A DNA stretch of 64,000 nt from Saposhnikovia divaricata. Its lineage: Eukaryota > Streptophyta > Magnoliopsida > Apiales > Apiaceae. Positions 1 to 11,017 of this stretch are shown piece by piece (positions within the stretch are counted from its first letter, which is position 1; each line of letters starts with the position of its first letter). The notes below the pieces were generated by a model. The model was not told the origin of the DNA and did no database searches. It worked only from the letters and a program-made list of their open reading frames with translations. Location: the NCBI GenBank assembly GCA_036435485.1, contig CM071598.1:196457148-196521147 (forward strand). The letters run 5' to 3'. The translations under genes were made by a program, and so were the position numbers.

Positions 1-2489
1 CCATCAAAATAGAGCATCCAGAATTCCTTCTCCTCTATTATGGGTTCCTTGTCTTCCTTATTGCCTTCCTGAGGTATCTCCTGCCCCCCGACTTCTTGGT
101 TGTCAATGGTACATTCAACCACGAAGTCAGCAAGTGCCTGAGCTTTGATGGCCGTCCTGGGCTTGTACTTAATATCGAATTCTCCCAACTCAATTGCCCA
201 CTTGATGAGCCTACCACTGGCCTTAGGGCTGTGCAAAATATTTCTCAACGGCTGTCCTGTAAGGACCTCAATCTCATGTGCCTGAAAATAGGGCCTTAGT
301 TTCCTAGAGGCAGTTACCAATGCTAAAGCAAACTTCTCAATAGCGGAGTAGTTCAACTCTGCTCCGTGTAAAACTTTACTCACATAGTATACGGGTTTCT
401 GAACCTTGTTTTCCTCCTTTACCAGCACCGCACTCACAGCTTGACCTGAAATAGCCAAGTAAAGATAAAGGATTTCTCCCGTACTTGGCTTGGCCAACAG
501 CGGGGCCTCAGACATATACTTCTTCAACTGCTCAAAGGCCTCTTGGCTTTCTTCAGTCCACTCAAAGTTTTTTACCTTCTTCAAAGTTTTAAAGAACGGC
601 AAACACTTGTCCCCGGATTTGGAGATGAACCTCCCTAACGCAGCAATCCTCCCAGTTAACTTCTGTACATCCCTTATAGAACGTGGTGGTTCCATGTCCA
701 AAATAGCCTTGATTTTGTCGGGGTTGGCCTCAATTCCCCGTTTTGAGACCATAAGACCCAAAAATTTTCCAGACCCAACACCAAAAGCACACTTGGCCGG
801 ATTCAACATCATCTTATGGTGCCTCAGCACTTCAAATGCCTCGCGTAGGTGTTCAATGTGATATGCCATGTGTAGGCTTTTCACCAACATATCATCCACA
901 TAAACCTCCATAGTCTTTCCAATGAGATGAGCGAAGATCTTGTTTACCAACCTCTGATAGGTAGCTCCTACATTTTTCAGTCCAAAAGCCATGACCAAGT
1001 AACAATACACACCGAAGTCGGTGATGAACGATACCTTTGGAATATCATCCTTATGCATCTTGATTTGATTATAGCCACTAAAGCCATCCATGAAGCTTAA
1101 CATCTCATGCCCAGCCGTGGCATCTATCAGCGTATCGATCCTTGGCAAGGGAAAACAGTCCTTTGGGCATGCGTCGTTCAAATCAGTGAAGTCTATGCAC
1201 ATCCTCCACTTTCCATTAGCCTTCTTGACCATTACAGGATTGGCCAACCATTCCGGGAACTGGATTTCCTCAATGAACCCTGCCTCTAGGAGTTTGTCAA
1301 CCTCATGTTTTATGGCTTCTTGCCTCTCAGGTGCAAAATTTCTCTTCTTTTGTTTCACTGTCTTCCGGTTTGGATCCACATTCAGGCTGTGTGTTATCAA
1401 TTGGGGATCTATCCCTGGCATGTCAGCTGCTGTCCATGCGAAGACATCACTATTGTCTTGCAAAAAGGAGATCAATTTGCTCTTCAAGGGGTCTTTCAAA
1501 GATGCCCCGATGTAAGTAACCTTCTCAGAATCTCCCAGCTCCAAAGGTACGGGAATCAATTCCTCTGCTGGTTTTCCTCTGCGCTCTTCATTCTCCCGAA
1601 CATCCATATCTTCGATTGGGAGAACCTACCCCCCGGTTCCATCCGGCCTTAGTGCGGCCATATAACAACTCATTGCCATCTTTTGATCCCTTTTCTCTTC
1701 TCCTACTCCATTTCTGGTTGGGAACTTAACCTTTAAATGATAGGTAGAGGCAACCGCCTTGAAAGTATGTAGTCCCGTCCTACCTAGGATAGCATTGTAT
1801 GTGGATGTAGCTTTGATAACCAAGAAATTTAACATCTGAGTTGTCTCCCGTGGCTCTTGCCCTATAGTCATGGGTAGCTGAATTGTTCCCTTGACCTTCG
1901 ACTCTACTTAGTTGAACCCATATATGGGCATGTTTGACGGCGTCAACTGAGACTCAGCGTATCCCATTTTTAAGAAGGCATCATGAAACAAGATGTCCAC
2001 CGATGCTCCACTGTCGATCAAGACCCTTTTTACTTGGGAATTGCCTATCACAAGTGAGATAACCAGGGGGTCATCATGGGGAAACTTCACCCCTTCAAGG
2101 TCCGAATCATCAAATCCAATCGAGACTTCTGTCTTTGCACGTTTTGGTGCTTCCCCTACAATGTGCATCACTTCTCGCGCATACGCCTTTCTGGAATTTC
2201 TACTTGTCCCGGCCGCTGTCGAGCCACCGAATATCATGTTGATTACTGGCCCCCGGGGCTGCTGATTGTGATTACGATCCTCATCTTTCCTATCATAATC
2301 CCGCATTGGGTTTCCCCGATCCCCATCTTTGCAGAATTTATTCAATTTTCCCCTGCGGATCAAGAACTCAATTTCATCCTTCAATTGTCTACAATCGTCG
2401 GTATCGTGACCCACATCCTTATGGAACCGATAGTACTGATTCTTGTTTCTTTTCTCAGGATCAGTCCTTAGTGGCTTCGGCCATCTCAC
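1..2489 (-). pseudogene. Ty3 pol: zinc-finger remnant, protease, RT, RNase H
   Basis: One minus-strand frame runs from 2489 to the window edge, interrupted by TAA at 1908-1910 and TAG at 1626-1628. It starts with the end of gag: a knuckle-like HKDVGHDTDDC motif that lacks the first cysteines. An aspartic protease follows with catalytic DSGAS (about 2015-2040). Beyond the TAG come the RT landmarks, including the active site YVDDM at 891-902, then RNase H near 200-380, and WMLYFDG of a second RNase H-like domain at the edge. In the family this polyprotein makes and integrates the DNA copy. The two stops make this copy non-functional unless read through. Confidence 0.9.
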
Positions 2490-4019
2490 ATCCCTGTCTT
2501 TTCTATCTCCATCAGGATTTGACTTCTTGGAGTATTCAGCCTTGCGTATTCCGTAAACCTTTGCCCGGGACTCCCCTTTTTAGGGGCTGAATCAGAATCC
2601 CTGCCCGTGCGCGGGTACTTATCTTTAGCATCATATTCCTGTTCCGACTTCCATTTCTTAGAGTTGTCACCGTTTCCGGTGTTCCCCGTCCCTGGATCTT
2701 TCTTCAGACTATCCTCCGCCTTGATGTACTTGCTCGCTCTTTGTTGGAGCTCAACCATATTTTCAGGGGGATGCTTAGCCAATGACATTTTGAAATAAAC
2801 ATTCGAAGTTCCATTCTGCAACGCCACCATGGCTACCTTGTTTTCCAAGTTTGTAATGTTGAGCGTTTCCTTTCTGAATCGCTTGAGATAGTCTCTGAGA
2901 TTTTCATTCTTTCCTTGTATCACAGTCATGAGAGATGCGGAATCTTTCTCATGAATTCTTCCTCCTATGAACTGGCTGACAAAAGCATTGCTTAGCTCTT
3001 TGAAAGAGGCAATGGAGTTTGGTGGTAGGCGGCTGTACCAACGTTGTGCCATGCCCGCTAATGTTTGGGGAAACGCCATACACTTCAAGACGTCACTGGC
3101 GGGTTGTAACAGTAATGCGTTAGAGAATGTCCTTACATGATTAGCGGGATCTCCCGTTCCATCGTAAACCTTTATGGTAGGCATCTTGAACTTCCGTGAT
3201 ATATGCGCATTCATCACCTCCTCAGTGAATGGAGGGGTTGGATCATCAGGATCTCCAAGTTGCATCAAGTCTTCAGGATTGCCTCTGGGGATTTCGACCC
3301 TCGTGCTTCTACCTCTAGGGACTTCGGTCCTTCTCTCTCTCCTTGGGGTGCTTTCTAAATCAACAAAAGGAATGTCTTCTCTCGTCACTGGTGGGGGTCG
3401 ATTCTGATTCTGTCTTCGTTGTTCCCTTTCTATGTCCTCCTTTAACTTTTGGATCTTAGCCTCGTGAGCCTTGATTTTTTCAGCAGCTGTTAAGGGAGGT
3501 CGGTCATGGGTTCTTCGGCGTCCAACAGGTTCTTTACTTGGACGACGTCTTCTCGGGGCTTCATCCCTATCTTCTTCCGAGGATGAATCATCAGAATACG
3601 AGCCTGAGTAGTCATAGTTTTGCTGGCCTTGATTGGGTCCTAAACCCCTGATGTAAGGTGGATTGTACGGCTCGTGTATCTGGAGGGCGTGACCACTTGG
3701 TCCGGCCTGATACGGGGGATAATTAGGCAACCCATATATCGGGTTCGTACTTACGGGGATTACTGTAGTAGAGATCTAAGCGGTGGGTGGAGCGGACTGC
3801 CCTCCGAGAGGGGCGACCACCATCTGAAGGGGATTCGTCCCTTGGGTGGTGGGATTCGTCACTAGAAGTAACGACTCATGAGGTTGCGCTTCAGTTCCTT
3901 GTGGTCGAGTGACCAGCGGTTGAGAATTCGCCCCTGGGGGCATTTGTTCCCCAATCGGGGGGTGCGGTGGTGTTAGTGATGGTTTCAGAAAGTGTTGGTG
4001 TTCTCCGGGTGGTTACCAT
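2486..4019 (-). pseudogene. Ty3 gag (capsid) remnant
   Basis: The open part, 2486-3730, encodes about 414 residues. A basic, acidic- and proline-rich N-terminal part is followed by a retrotransposon gag core that contains LAGMAQRWYSRL and FKELSNAFVSQF. The codon at 3730 is TTG, so it is not a real start. The likely original ATG is at 4017-4019. Between them lies a frameshift near 3965, and TAG at 3776-3778 interrupts the same frame. The end at 2486 (TGA) looks like a frameshift product, because the expected gag C-terminus continues in the next frame. The gene would encode the particle shell and RNA-binding protein. Confidence 0.85.
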
Positions 4020-4032
4020 GGTTGATATCTTC

Positions 4033-4050
4033 TTCCCACAGACGGCGCCA
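4033..4050 (-). other. Primer-binding site of the Ty3 element
   Basis: Two bases inside the LTR the minus strand reads TGGCGCCGTCTGTGGGAA. TGGCGCCGT is typical of plant Ty3 elements primed by an Asp-type tRNA. This fixes the element's orientation and the LTR boundary. Confidence 0.8.
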
Positions 4051-4052
4051 AA

Positions 4053-4561
4053 TGTTGTGGAACGAAATATAGGGTGTATTTACTGCGTATTTAATGCTAA
4101 GGTTTATGAGAGCTTCGAGCTTTAATGGCTGATCAAGTGTTTCGTGACTTAACTTGGGTCCTCACAAGATGCCTACGTATCTTGCAAATATAAAGAATCA
4201 AGCCAAAAAACGTAGTTCTGAATGTGAAGGAGCAGGTCCTTATATAGGTGTTGAAAACCCTATAATTAGAGTTGAAATAGGAGACTTGGTGGGCAAGTTA
4301 TTCAATTGGCCCAATTCTAGAGCCTTCCAAGAGATAAGGAGATAAGTATTGAAGGTGTATGCCTTGGAGGCTACTCCTAATATGATTTAGTTTCCTTTTA
4401 AGACTCAATCTTGAAGATTGAAACTGGCTGATTTATTAATTACGAATTTATTATCATAAATAAGGTTTTGGGCCTCACTAAGGGCTTTAACCTTGGACCA
4501 GTCTAGGCTTATTAAATACCACATTAAATGTATTTTTAGGGTTTACTTTTAGCCCATATCA
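4053..4561 (-). repeat. 5' LTR of the Ty3 element (509 bp)
   Basis: The segment has TG...CA ends in either orientation; on the minus strand it begins TGATATGGGC and ends CCACAACA. The primer-binding site follows two bases downstream. The partner LTR is outside the window, so the target duplication cannot be checked. Confidence 0.85.
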
Positions 4562-5313
4562 GATATGGTGTGATATTTTGGATATATATTAATTATTGTA
4601 ATATTAGTTTTAAATTAAATGGTAAAGTGTTTTAATTAGAAGTAAAATCTTTAGAAAAAATGAATAATTGAGTTGTTGGAGCAGAAAAAAGAGTCCAAGT
4701 AGAAGTGGATGAAGGAATTTTAATCCGAATATAATTACGTTAACATTAGTAATTAGTTTTTTGAGTTGTTTTTGTAATTTAAATATTTATTTTAATAATT
4801 AGGATAATCAAACCGAAAACCAAAACTTAGGATAACCAAACCGAAAACCAAAACTTTCAATGTTTCGGCTTTAATATAATAGTATAGATAGATATAGATA
4901 AATATAAATAAATAAATTACAATGGAGATAATACAAATACATAATAAAATCATTATACTTACACTTTAATGATATATATGGTGTTGCAAAAGAAGAGAAA
5001 AGCCGAAGAAACTTGTGTATTGAATTGATGAAGATGGTGTAAATTAGGTTTAGAAGAATAGAGTTCTGTGCGCAGTGTTCGTGAAGGCAACGGAGGTTTT
5101 AAGTTTAGCTGTATTAGTAATGGTGTAAATATAAAATACTATTGCGTCTTTAGGACTATAGCCAATAACGAATTAAAATTGATTTATTTTATATTTAAAA
5201 TTAATTAAAAATTAAATTAACCAAACCGAAAACCAAAATAAATAGGATAACCAAACCGAAAACCAAAACTTTCAATGTTTCGGCTTTAATATAATAGTAT
5301 AGATAGATAGATA
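4562..5313 (-). repeat. Two tandem Helitron-like 5' ends (GA at 4888 and 5303)
   Basis: On the minus strand two copies begin TCTATACTATTATATTAAAG, continue into a CGAAACATTG stretch, and share about 65 bp with the TTTTCGGTTTGG motif. They end on the plus strand at 4888 and 5303, each followed by T, as expected for Helitron insertion between A and T. The matching hairpin/CTRR 3' end is not visible; the Ty3 element begins at 4561 on that side and may have interrupted it. There is no coding sequence here. 4562-4790 is plain AT-rich DNA. Confidence 0.55.
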
Positions 5314-5648
5314 GGTTCCTGGTCAAATAGAAACCAAACTTAGAATAGAAACTAGAAACTACCACTAAATAAATTATATTTCATCTATTCTAAGGGCTCC
5401 GCTAGGGGCACCATCACAAAAAATGTTCTAAATTAACTCACCAACGTCCAACAAAAAAAAATCACTGTTCACGCTGACATCATGTCACGTCAGCACAGTG
5501 AACATGTATTTTTTTTACTAAATAGAGGGTAGATTATTATGCATTTTTTGTATTGGGGTACCCCTAGTTTGGTCATTGGATTAGCTTCAATTTTTTATTT
5601 GGGTTTGGTTTTTAGTTTCTATTCTAATTTAGTTTCTATTAGAACAAG

Positions 5649-5652
<4 letters not shown>
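5314..5652. mobile_element. Foldback MITE 1, flanked by (TA)n
   Basis: The ends are inverted copies of one sequence (left AATAGAAACCAAACTTAG, right CTAATTTAGTTTCTATT). The whole element folds back on itself around a central inverted repeat at about 5465-5507 that contains GTCACGTCAGC. It lies immediately left of a long (TA)n tract, and MITE 3 shares its terminal sequence. It has no coding capacity. Confidence 0.75.

Positions 5653-5717
<65 letters not shown>
5652..5717. repeat. (TA)n microsatellite
   Basis: About 65 bp of pure TA dinucleotides lie between MITE 1 and MITE 2. Predicted peptides of alternating Ile-Tyr here are artefacts. Confidence 0.98.
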
Positions 5718-5719
<2 letters not shown>

Positions 5720-6074
5720 CACTCCATAACAAACACCTTATATAACAAACAATAAAGAACACCTCATATCTAATATAATATAAGAGTTCCGTCATGGCAC
5801 CCAATACAAAAAGTTGTTATTTTTTTACCCTTTATCCATCCACAAAAAAAAAATAAAAAATAAAAAAATTTAGTGTTCATGATGACGTCACTGCTGACGT
5901 CACCATGACGTCATCATGAACAGTAAATCTTTTTTTATTTTTTTTTGCTTGATGGATAGAGGGAAAAAAAATAACAACTTTTTGTATTGGGTGCCCCTGG
6001 CGGGGCCGTTGGATCTATTAGATCTAAGGTATTCTTAATTATTTGTTATATAAGGGTGTTCTGTATGGAGCAAT

Positions 6075-6075
<1 letters not shown>
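5716..6075. mobile_element. Foldback MITE 2 with three TGACGTCA sites
   Basis: The terminal inverted repeats are TTGCACTCCATAACAAACAC and GTTCTGTATGGAGCAATG. The interior is a long inverted repeat with T-rich and A-rich arms. The central loop, about 5871-5926, contains TGACGTCA at 5883-5890, 5895-5902 and 5906-5913. It is flanked on both sides by (TA)n. Its ends differ from MITE 1 and 3, but the internal layout is similar. Confidence 0.75.

Positions 6076-6076
<1 letters not shown>

Positions 6077-6116
<40 letters not shown>
6077..6116. repeat. (TA)n microsatellite
   Basis: A pure TA tract between MITE 2 and MITE 3. Confidence 0.97.
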
Positions 6117-6120
<4 letters not shown>

Positions 6121-6494
6121 CTTGTTCTAATAGAAACTAACTTAGAATAGAAACTAGAAACTAAACCTAAATTAAATATTTCAAGCTAATCTAATGACCA
6201 AATTAGGGGTACTCCAATACAAAAAACGTTTAAAATTATTGTCTCTATTCAACAAAAATATAAAAAAATTTAAAAAAAAAATTTAAAAAAAAGTACTGTT
6301 CACGTGATGACGTGGCACGTGAACAGTAACTTTTTTTTAATTTTTTTTTATATTTTTGTTGAATAGAGCCAAGAATTTTAAACGTTTTTTGTGAAGGTGC
6401 CCCTAGCGGGGCCATTAAAATAAATGAAATATAATTTATTTAGTGTAGGTTTCTAGTTTCTATTCTAAGGTTGGTTTCTATTTGAACGCTAGCC
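6117..6494. mobile_element. Foldback MITE 3 with CACGTG and TGACGTGG
   Basis: The ends are inverted (left CTTGTTCTAATAGAAACTAA, right GGTTGGTTTCTATTTGAACG) and belong to the same family as MITE 1. The centre, about 6294-6330, is an inverted repeat holding two CACGTG boxes around TGACGTGG (6308-6315). It is flanked by (TA)n on both sides and is non-coding. Confidence 0.75.
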
Positions 6495-6512
6495 TATATA
6501 TATATATATATA

Positions 6513-6825
6513 TAATATAGGGTGTGGCTCAAAAGAGGACTCATTTTTTGAAGAAAACTAAGGTACTAATCCTAAGGATGTACTATAATCAATGGCCCCG
6601 CCAGGGGCACCCACACACTAATCAAATACACCCTCACACACACAATCCCACCTAATACCCTCCATTTTTAATTTGATTTTTCCCGTCAATCGGTGATATT
6701 TTTTTAAAATCTAATTTCACCACATTTTTCTCCATCTTCCAACGATGAGTTTGCATACCATATGTGTTATATTTTAATTTAGTTTTCTAAGTTCTCCTTT
6801 TAAAGGGGTTCTCTCTAGATCCCTA

Positions 6826-6829
<4 letters not shown>
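6513..6829. mobile_element. MITE-like element 4 between TA tracts
   Basis: This unit lies between TA tracts at 6495-6512 and 6830-6861. Its ends are only weakly inverted (left AGGGTGTGGCTCAAAAGAGG, right CTCCTTTTAAAGG...CCCT). It carries the GC-rich core TGGCCCCGCCAGGGGCACCC that MITEs 1-3 also hold. It is non-coding and its boundaries are approximate. Confidence 0.5.
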
Positions 6830-6867
<38 letters not shown>

Positions 6868-6868
<1 letters not shown>

Positions 6869-7054
6869 GAGAGAGTAGGGAGCCTGAGACTCAGGTAAGT
6901 TCCCTGAGATATCTCCTTTTTATATATATAAATGGGGTAGGTATTTTAGTAATTTCAGAGATTTTTAATTAGCCCTGCGGGCCCAGCAAAATATAAATAA
7001 TATTTTATATGTATCTTAGGAAAAATTCCCTGAGATATATCTCAGGATCCTTTT

Positions 7055-7058
<4 letters not shown>
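6868..7058. mobile_element. MITE 5 (CTGAGATATATCTCAGG family)
   Basis: The ends are inverted and rich in the motif CCTGAGATATATCTCAGG, with GTAGGGAGCC at the left and its counterpart TCCTTTTTCTC at the right. The core includes TTTTAATTAGCCCTGCGGGC. A second copy of the family lies at 55459-55620. (TA)n tracts flank it at 6830-6861 and 7059-7094. Confidence 0.75.
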
Positions 7059-7098
<40 letters not shown>

Positions 7099-7355
7099 AA
7101 ATTTTCTCTTTTTTAGTTACATTTAGGAAATCTCAATTTTTATCATTTTAGTGTACAAATAATCTTATGTAAATTAATAGTCTTGGAACAACTCTTGACC
7201 CAAAGTCAAGTAAAGCCCAAATCCCATTTCAGTCCAAACTCCATAAAACCCATGCCTTTTTATCTGTGAAAATCAAACCAAACTGCAAAAACCCAAAGCT
7301 TTAGAAAGAACTATATTTTCAAGAATCACAACTCATCAGTGTTGCTGATGCAAAT
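7059..7355. promoter_or_regulatory. Upstream region and 5' leader of the S2P gene
   Basis: A (TA)n tract (7059-7094) is followed by about 260 bp of ordinary AT-rich sequence up to the S2P ATG. I see no unambiguous TATA box apart from the TA tract. The five TA-flanked MITEs end only about 300 bp before the start codon, so they lie in the probable promoter region. Confidence 0.4.
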
Positions 7356-7459
7356 ATGAGAATGGAAGGCAGGCGATTCAGAAGGTTTAGCAGATCAAAT
7401 AATAATCAAACAGTGCTTCCTCTTCGTATAACACACCTCTCCAACACTGTTTCTTGTTG

Positions 7460-7505
<46 letters not shown>

Positions 7506-7530
7506 GCCCCCCCCTCTCTCTCTCTCCCTA

Positions 7531-7573
<43 letters not shown>

Positions 7574-10500
7574 CTCTCTCCCTCTCCCTCCCCCTATCTC
7601 TCCCTCTCCCTCTCTCTCAGTATTATGCAAGTGGGTATATGAGTTCTTGATCAAGATTGCAACTTTAACAGGTATTGTGACTTGAAGTCATCAGCTTTGA
7701 ATGACCCATTATTCCATTTTGGAAGAAAATATTCCAGGTTTTATTCCCAATTGCATTTCCAGTTTTACTATTTTTTCTTGGGTTTTTACCTTTCATTGTT
7801 ATTATTTTGAGTAGAAAGAATAAAAAATTCAATTTTTAGGTTAGTTGCTATTGAATTTTTGTTTTTCTGTTAGTAGTAAAATTTGAATTTTAAGTGGTTC
7901 TATTGATAGTGATGACTGTTGCTCAGGTACTTGAGAGTTTGGTTTTCTGTGGGGACTGGTTTTAGTCTCACTACTCTTTTTGGAGTAACTCTGGTTAGCA
8001 GCGAAACCTTTTTTTTTTTACGGTTTTTAGTTGAATGTTAAATTTATGGCTTGGATCGTGATCTGTACAATTGTTTGTTTTGACTGGTATGCAGGTTCTT
8101 CTTTGGGAATTAGCTCGATTTCTTAATTTATTTAGTAGTAACTACGAAATTATAAGTCTTTTAAGTGACTTGTTGTTTGGATATTCCCCTTCAGTAAGCA
8201 TTCTGATTTACATTTTGTTAAATTGCAACTAAATTGTACATTTTATACAGTCTTATACCTCCTGAGTTTTATCGTCTTGTAACTGTACATATTCTTTTTA
8301 CCTTTTTGTTTTTACAGGTTCTCTCACTTGCTGATGCTGGATACATTTGTATATCTACTGTGATATCTGTGGCTGCACATGAATTAGGGCATGCTCTTTC
8401 CGCTACAAGGTCAAAATTTGAACACTTTATGTTTCTTTTCAGTCTGTTGTTTGCGCTTTATTTGTAAGATCAGTCTTTTTTTTTCTTAGTGTATTCATTT
8501 TTGTTACATCTTACCATATTCTATTCACACAAATCCAAATGAAAAAATTAACCAAAAAATCTGAATTGTGAGATTGATAGTATCGTTAAATAATGACATA
8601 TAAGTATTTGATGCATTTGGATTAAAATACCATATGTGAAGTGGATGGATCTCATGATTTGGTGTCATAGGAGCTGCTTTTGCCGGTATCAGTGAGGGTA
8701 TACAGATTGAGTACATTGCTGTATTTTTAGCTGTTCTCTTTCCAGGAGCTCTGGTGGCCTTTAATCACGAGGTGCTGCAGGCTCTACCGAGAGTCGCTGC
8801 TCTTCGAATATACTGTGCTGGCATTTGGCACAATGCAGTAGTGAGTTGATGCTAACTCACTTTTGTGCCCTTTTTATACGTCAGAATACCATGTTTTGCT
8901 ATGGAATAATTCAATCTTGAAACTGATTACCTTTTACTTCAACTATCACTGCAGATTTGTGCTGCTTGTGCTCTGGCAATGTTCCTTCTTCCCTTGATCT
9001 TATATCCAATATACATACGTGGTGAAAGCCCTATGGTACTGTGTATGAACGTTTACTTGTGAAAGGTTGTTTGATCAATAACGCATACTTGATTGATGAA
9101 ATTGTTCCTCCCTCTCATGGACTCCTGATGATCATATTGCACTAGGTGTTGGATGTTTCCTCTGCGTCGCCTTTATTTAAGTATATATCTCCTGGCGATT
9201 TTATTGTTTCATTGGATGGCTTTCGCATCCGTGATGCAGAGGAGTGGATGGAGATCACCAATATGCTACATCAGCAAACAAATCAAAACTTAAAAGACCA
9301 TGAATATTTAAAGGTTGACAATAGAAGGAAGGGTTACTGTGTTCCGAGATCTTTAATTCAAGAGAGCTATCATATCCGGTCAGACGCTAAAAGTTCTTGC
9401 CCAGATGAGCTCTCTTCCTTTGTAACTATGCCCTGCTTCCCTTTAAGTACATCAAATGACACTTCCGGTGACGATAATGTTGAAAAATCAGATCATATCC
9501 ACTGTTTGAATGCCAAGGATATTGTAGAGCTTAAGAAATGTGGTGATGGATGGATGGATGTTGCAAGCTATGAAAGTAGCTGTTCATGTTTAGAGGTTTA
9601 AAACTAACTACTTCGTGTGTTAGATTCAATTCAATTTTATTTCTGTATGCATGATATCTTTTAGTCCATGAAGCTGATATTTTTTTTATTTGACCAAAAA
9701 GAAAATATTGAACATGACTGGCACTTTTGATGACTAATACAGGAGTCGTCTTGCCTGGCTCCAATCCAGATGCCGGGTCTCACATGGACCGAGATCAAAT
9801 ACGCAAGACCTGTTTCCTTAAAATGTCTACAACTCATGAGAGAATCACTATCAAGTGTTAACAGTTCCAAATTTGAAGAATTGGGCTGTGGAGGGACATT
9901 TGTTTTTATTGGTGATGTGTTCTCAATGGCACATTCAGTGAGATTAACTTCATATCAACCTCGTTGGTCTATTCCTTTCGGTGCTTATCTTCCAGATGTC
10001 CTTGAAAAGCTTTTGAAGTTCACATTTCACGTCTCTCTGATGCTAGCGCTTCTCAACAGCCTTCCGGTATATTAGAACTTACAATTTATTTCTATATGTT
10101 TGTAAAATAAGCTAATGTCATTACACATGTCACCTTACTTGCACAATGAATTGAGCACACACATGACACATCATAAAAAGTAGCGCTGCAAGAGATATCT
10201 TTAGGCAATCATTTGGTAACAGGACCGGCTTCCTTTGATCATAAATTGTATTACTAGTCTGCCCACTTTACTTATACGACTTAATATAAGTACAAATATC
10301 ATATATATTATCATTGCTACATTATGTAAAAATCATATACTGTATTATTTATAAGGGCCTGATATGTAAGTTTGGCACAGGGCCCCGAATTCTTTTAGAT
10401 GGCCCTGTTGGGCAACATTGTCATATTGATGATGGGAATATTAAAAAGCAAACATCCTTATTTTGTAACCAAAGTTTAAGCAGTGTTCCCGACCTGTAAG

Positions 10501-11017
10501 CTAAGTCCCCCCTGCTCTTTCAAATATGTGTCTTCTATCTGTTTTGCATGTTCTTTTAAGTTCACGGGTTTTTTTTTTTAAAATAACTGCTTCATTTAAC
10601 ATATTTCATTTGAAATGTTTGTTACTTAAAATTCATTACTTTCTTGGGCTTTTCCCCAAGTGTCCTACGTATTTTCTAGCCAGTCTGAAGTCTAATCTAA
10701 TCTTTACATAGCTTATTAGTTTTATACTTTTATAAAGTTAGTAACTTTCAGGTTAAAGGTCTGCCACCTGATACCGTGAACTTTGTTGTGGTTCTTTATG
10801 ACAAAAATTTTTTACACGGGTAATGTGTTTTTTAAACCAATCCATATATGTACAGGTATATTTTCTTGATGGTGAATCCATCCTAGAGGGATTCTTACCC
10901 TTCTTCAGATTGATAAGCCCCAGGAAGAGGAAAACACTTCTTCGATCATTTCTACTGGGAGGAACGTGTATTACATTTGTACTTTTCGTCAGGAGATTAT
11001 TGCTGGTCATCTTGTAA
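7356..11017 (+). CDS. S2P: Membrane-bound site-2 metalloprotease (S2P/MBTPS2 homologue)
   Basis: Ten exons, inferred from GT-AG junctions and phase: 7356-7459, 7672-7737, 7927-7993, 8095-8193, 8318-8409, 8693-8840, 8955-9035, 9146-9595, 9743-10066 and 10856-11017. Together they make 1593 nt, 530 residues, with every junction in frame. The zinc-binding motif HELGH is at residues 133-137. The second conserved site, NSLPVYFLDG, puts the metal-ligand Asp near residue 482. Exon 8 encodes the divergent lumenal/PDZ-like region, and hydrophobic segments flank both motifs. The family cuts membrane-anchored transcription factors inside the bilayer in the Golgi, after site-1 protease; in plants its substrates include bZIP17 and bZIP28 of the ER-stress response. 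The length fits plant homologues. The gene looks intact. Confidence 0.92.
7460..7671 (+). repeat. S2P intron 1 with (CT)n microsatellite
   Basis: The intron starts GTACTCTCTC directly at the donor and is mostly CT/CCT repeat (7461-7618) before its acceptor at 7670-7671. The splice is supported because exon 1 ends in TG and exon 2 starts with G TAT TGT, restoring Trp-Tyr-Cys-Asp. Ser-Leu repeat peptides predicted here are not real. Confidence 0.9.
10067..10855 (+). other. Long last intron of S2P
   Basis: This 789-bp intron separates NSLP from VYFLDG, splitting the second active-site motif exactly at a codon boundary. It contains no recognised repeat or gene. Confidence 0.8.

Larger units (their letters stand above)
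1..4561 (-). mobile_element. Ty3-type LTR retrotransposon, degraded, cut by window start
   Basis: The minus strand reads, 5' to 3': LTR (4561-4053), primer-binding site, gag, aspartic protease, reverse transcriptase, RNase H, and the start of a second RNase H-like domain at the window edge. RT followed directly by RNase H, with no integrase before it, is the Ty3 order. A second RNase H start (motif YFDG at 1-12) after the first suggests the Tat/Retand-like branch. The copy is decayed: gag has a frameshift and a TAG, gag and protease are out of frame, and pol has two in-frame stops. The integrase and the other LTR lie outside the window. Confidence 0.93.

Noticed and set aside
5539..5804. Open frames encoding Ile-Tyr repeats on both strands
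   Set aside because: They are translations of the (TA)n tract and the MITE 1 arm; no gene evidence.
7454..7654. Ser-Leu and Arg-Glu repeat proteins
   Set aside because: They come from the (CT)n tract in S2P intron 1, where splice sites and phase show an intron.
8671..8692. Earlier splice acceptor (CATAG at about 8670) for S2P exon 6
   Set aside because: It breaks the frame after ALSAT; the acceptor at 8691-8692 restores frame and gives the conserved SEGIQ segment.
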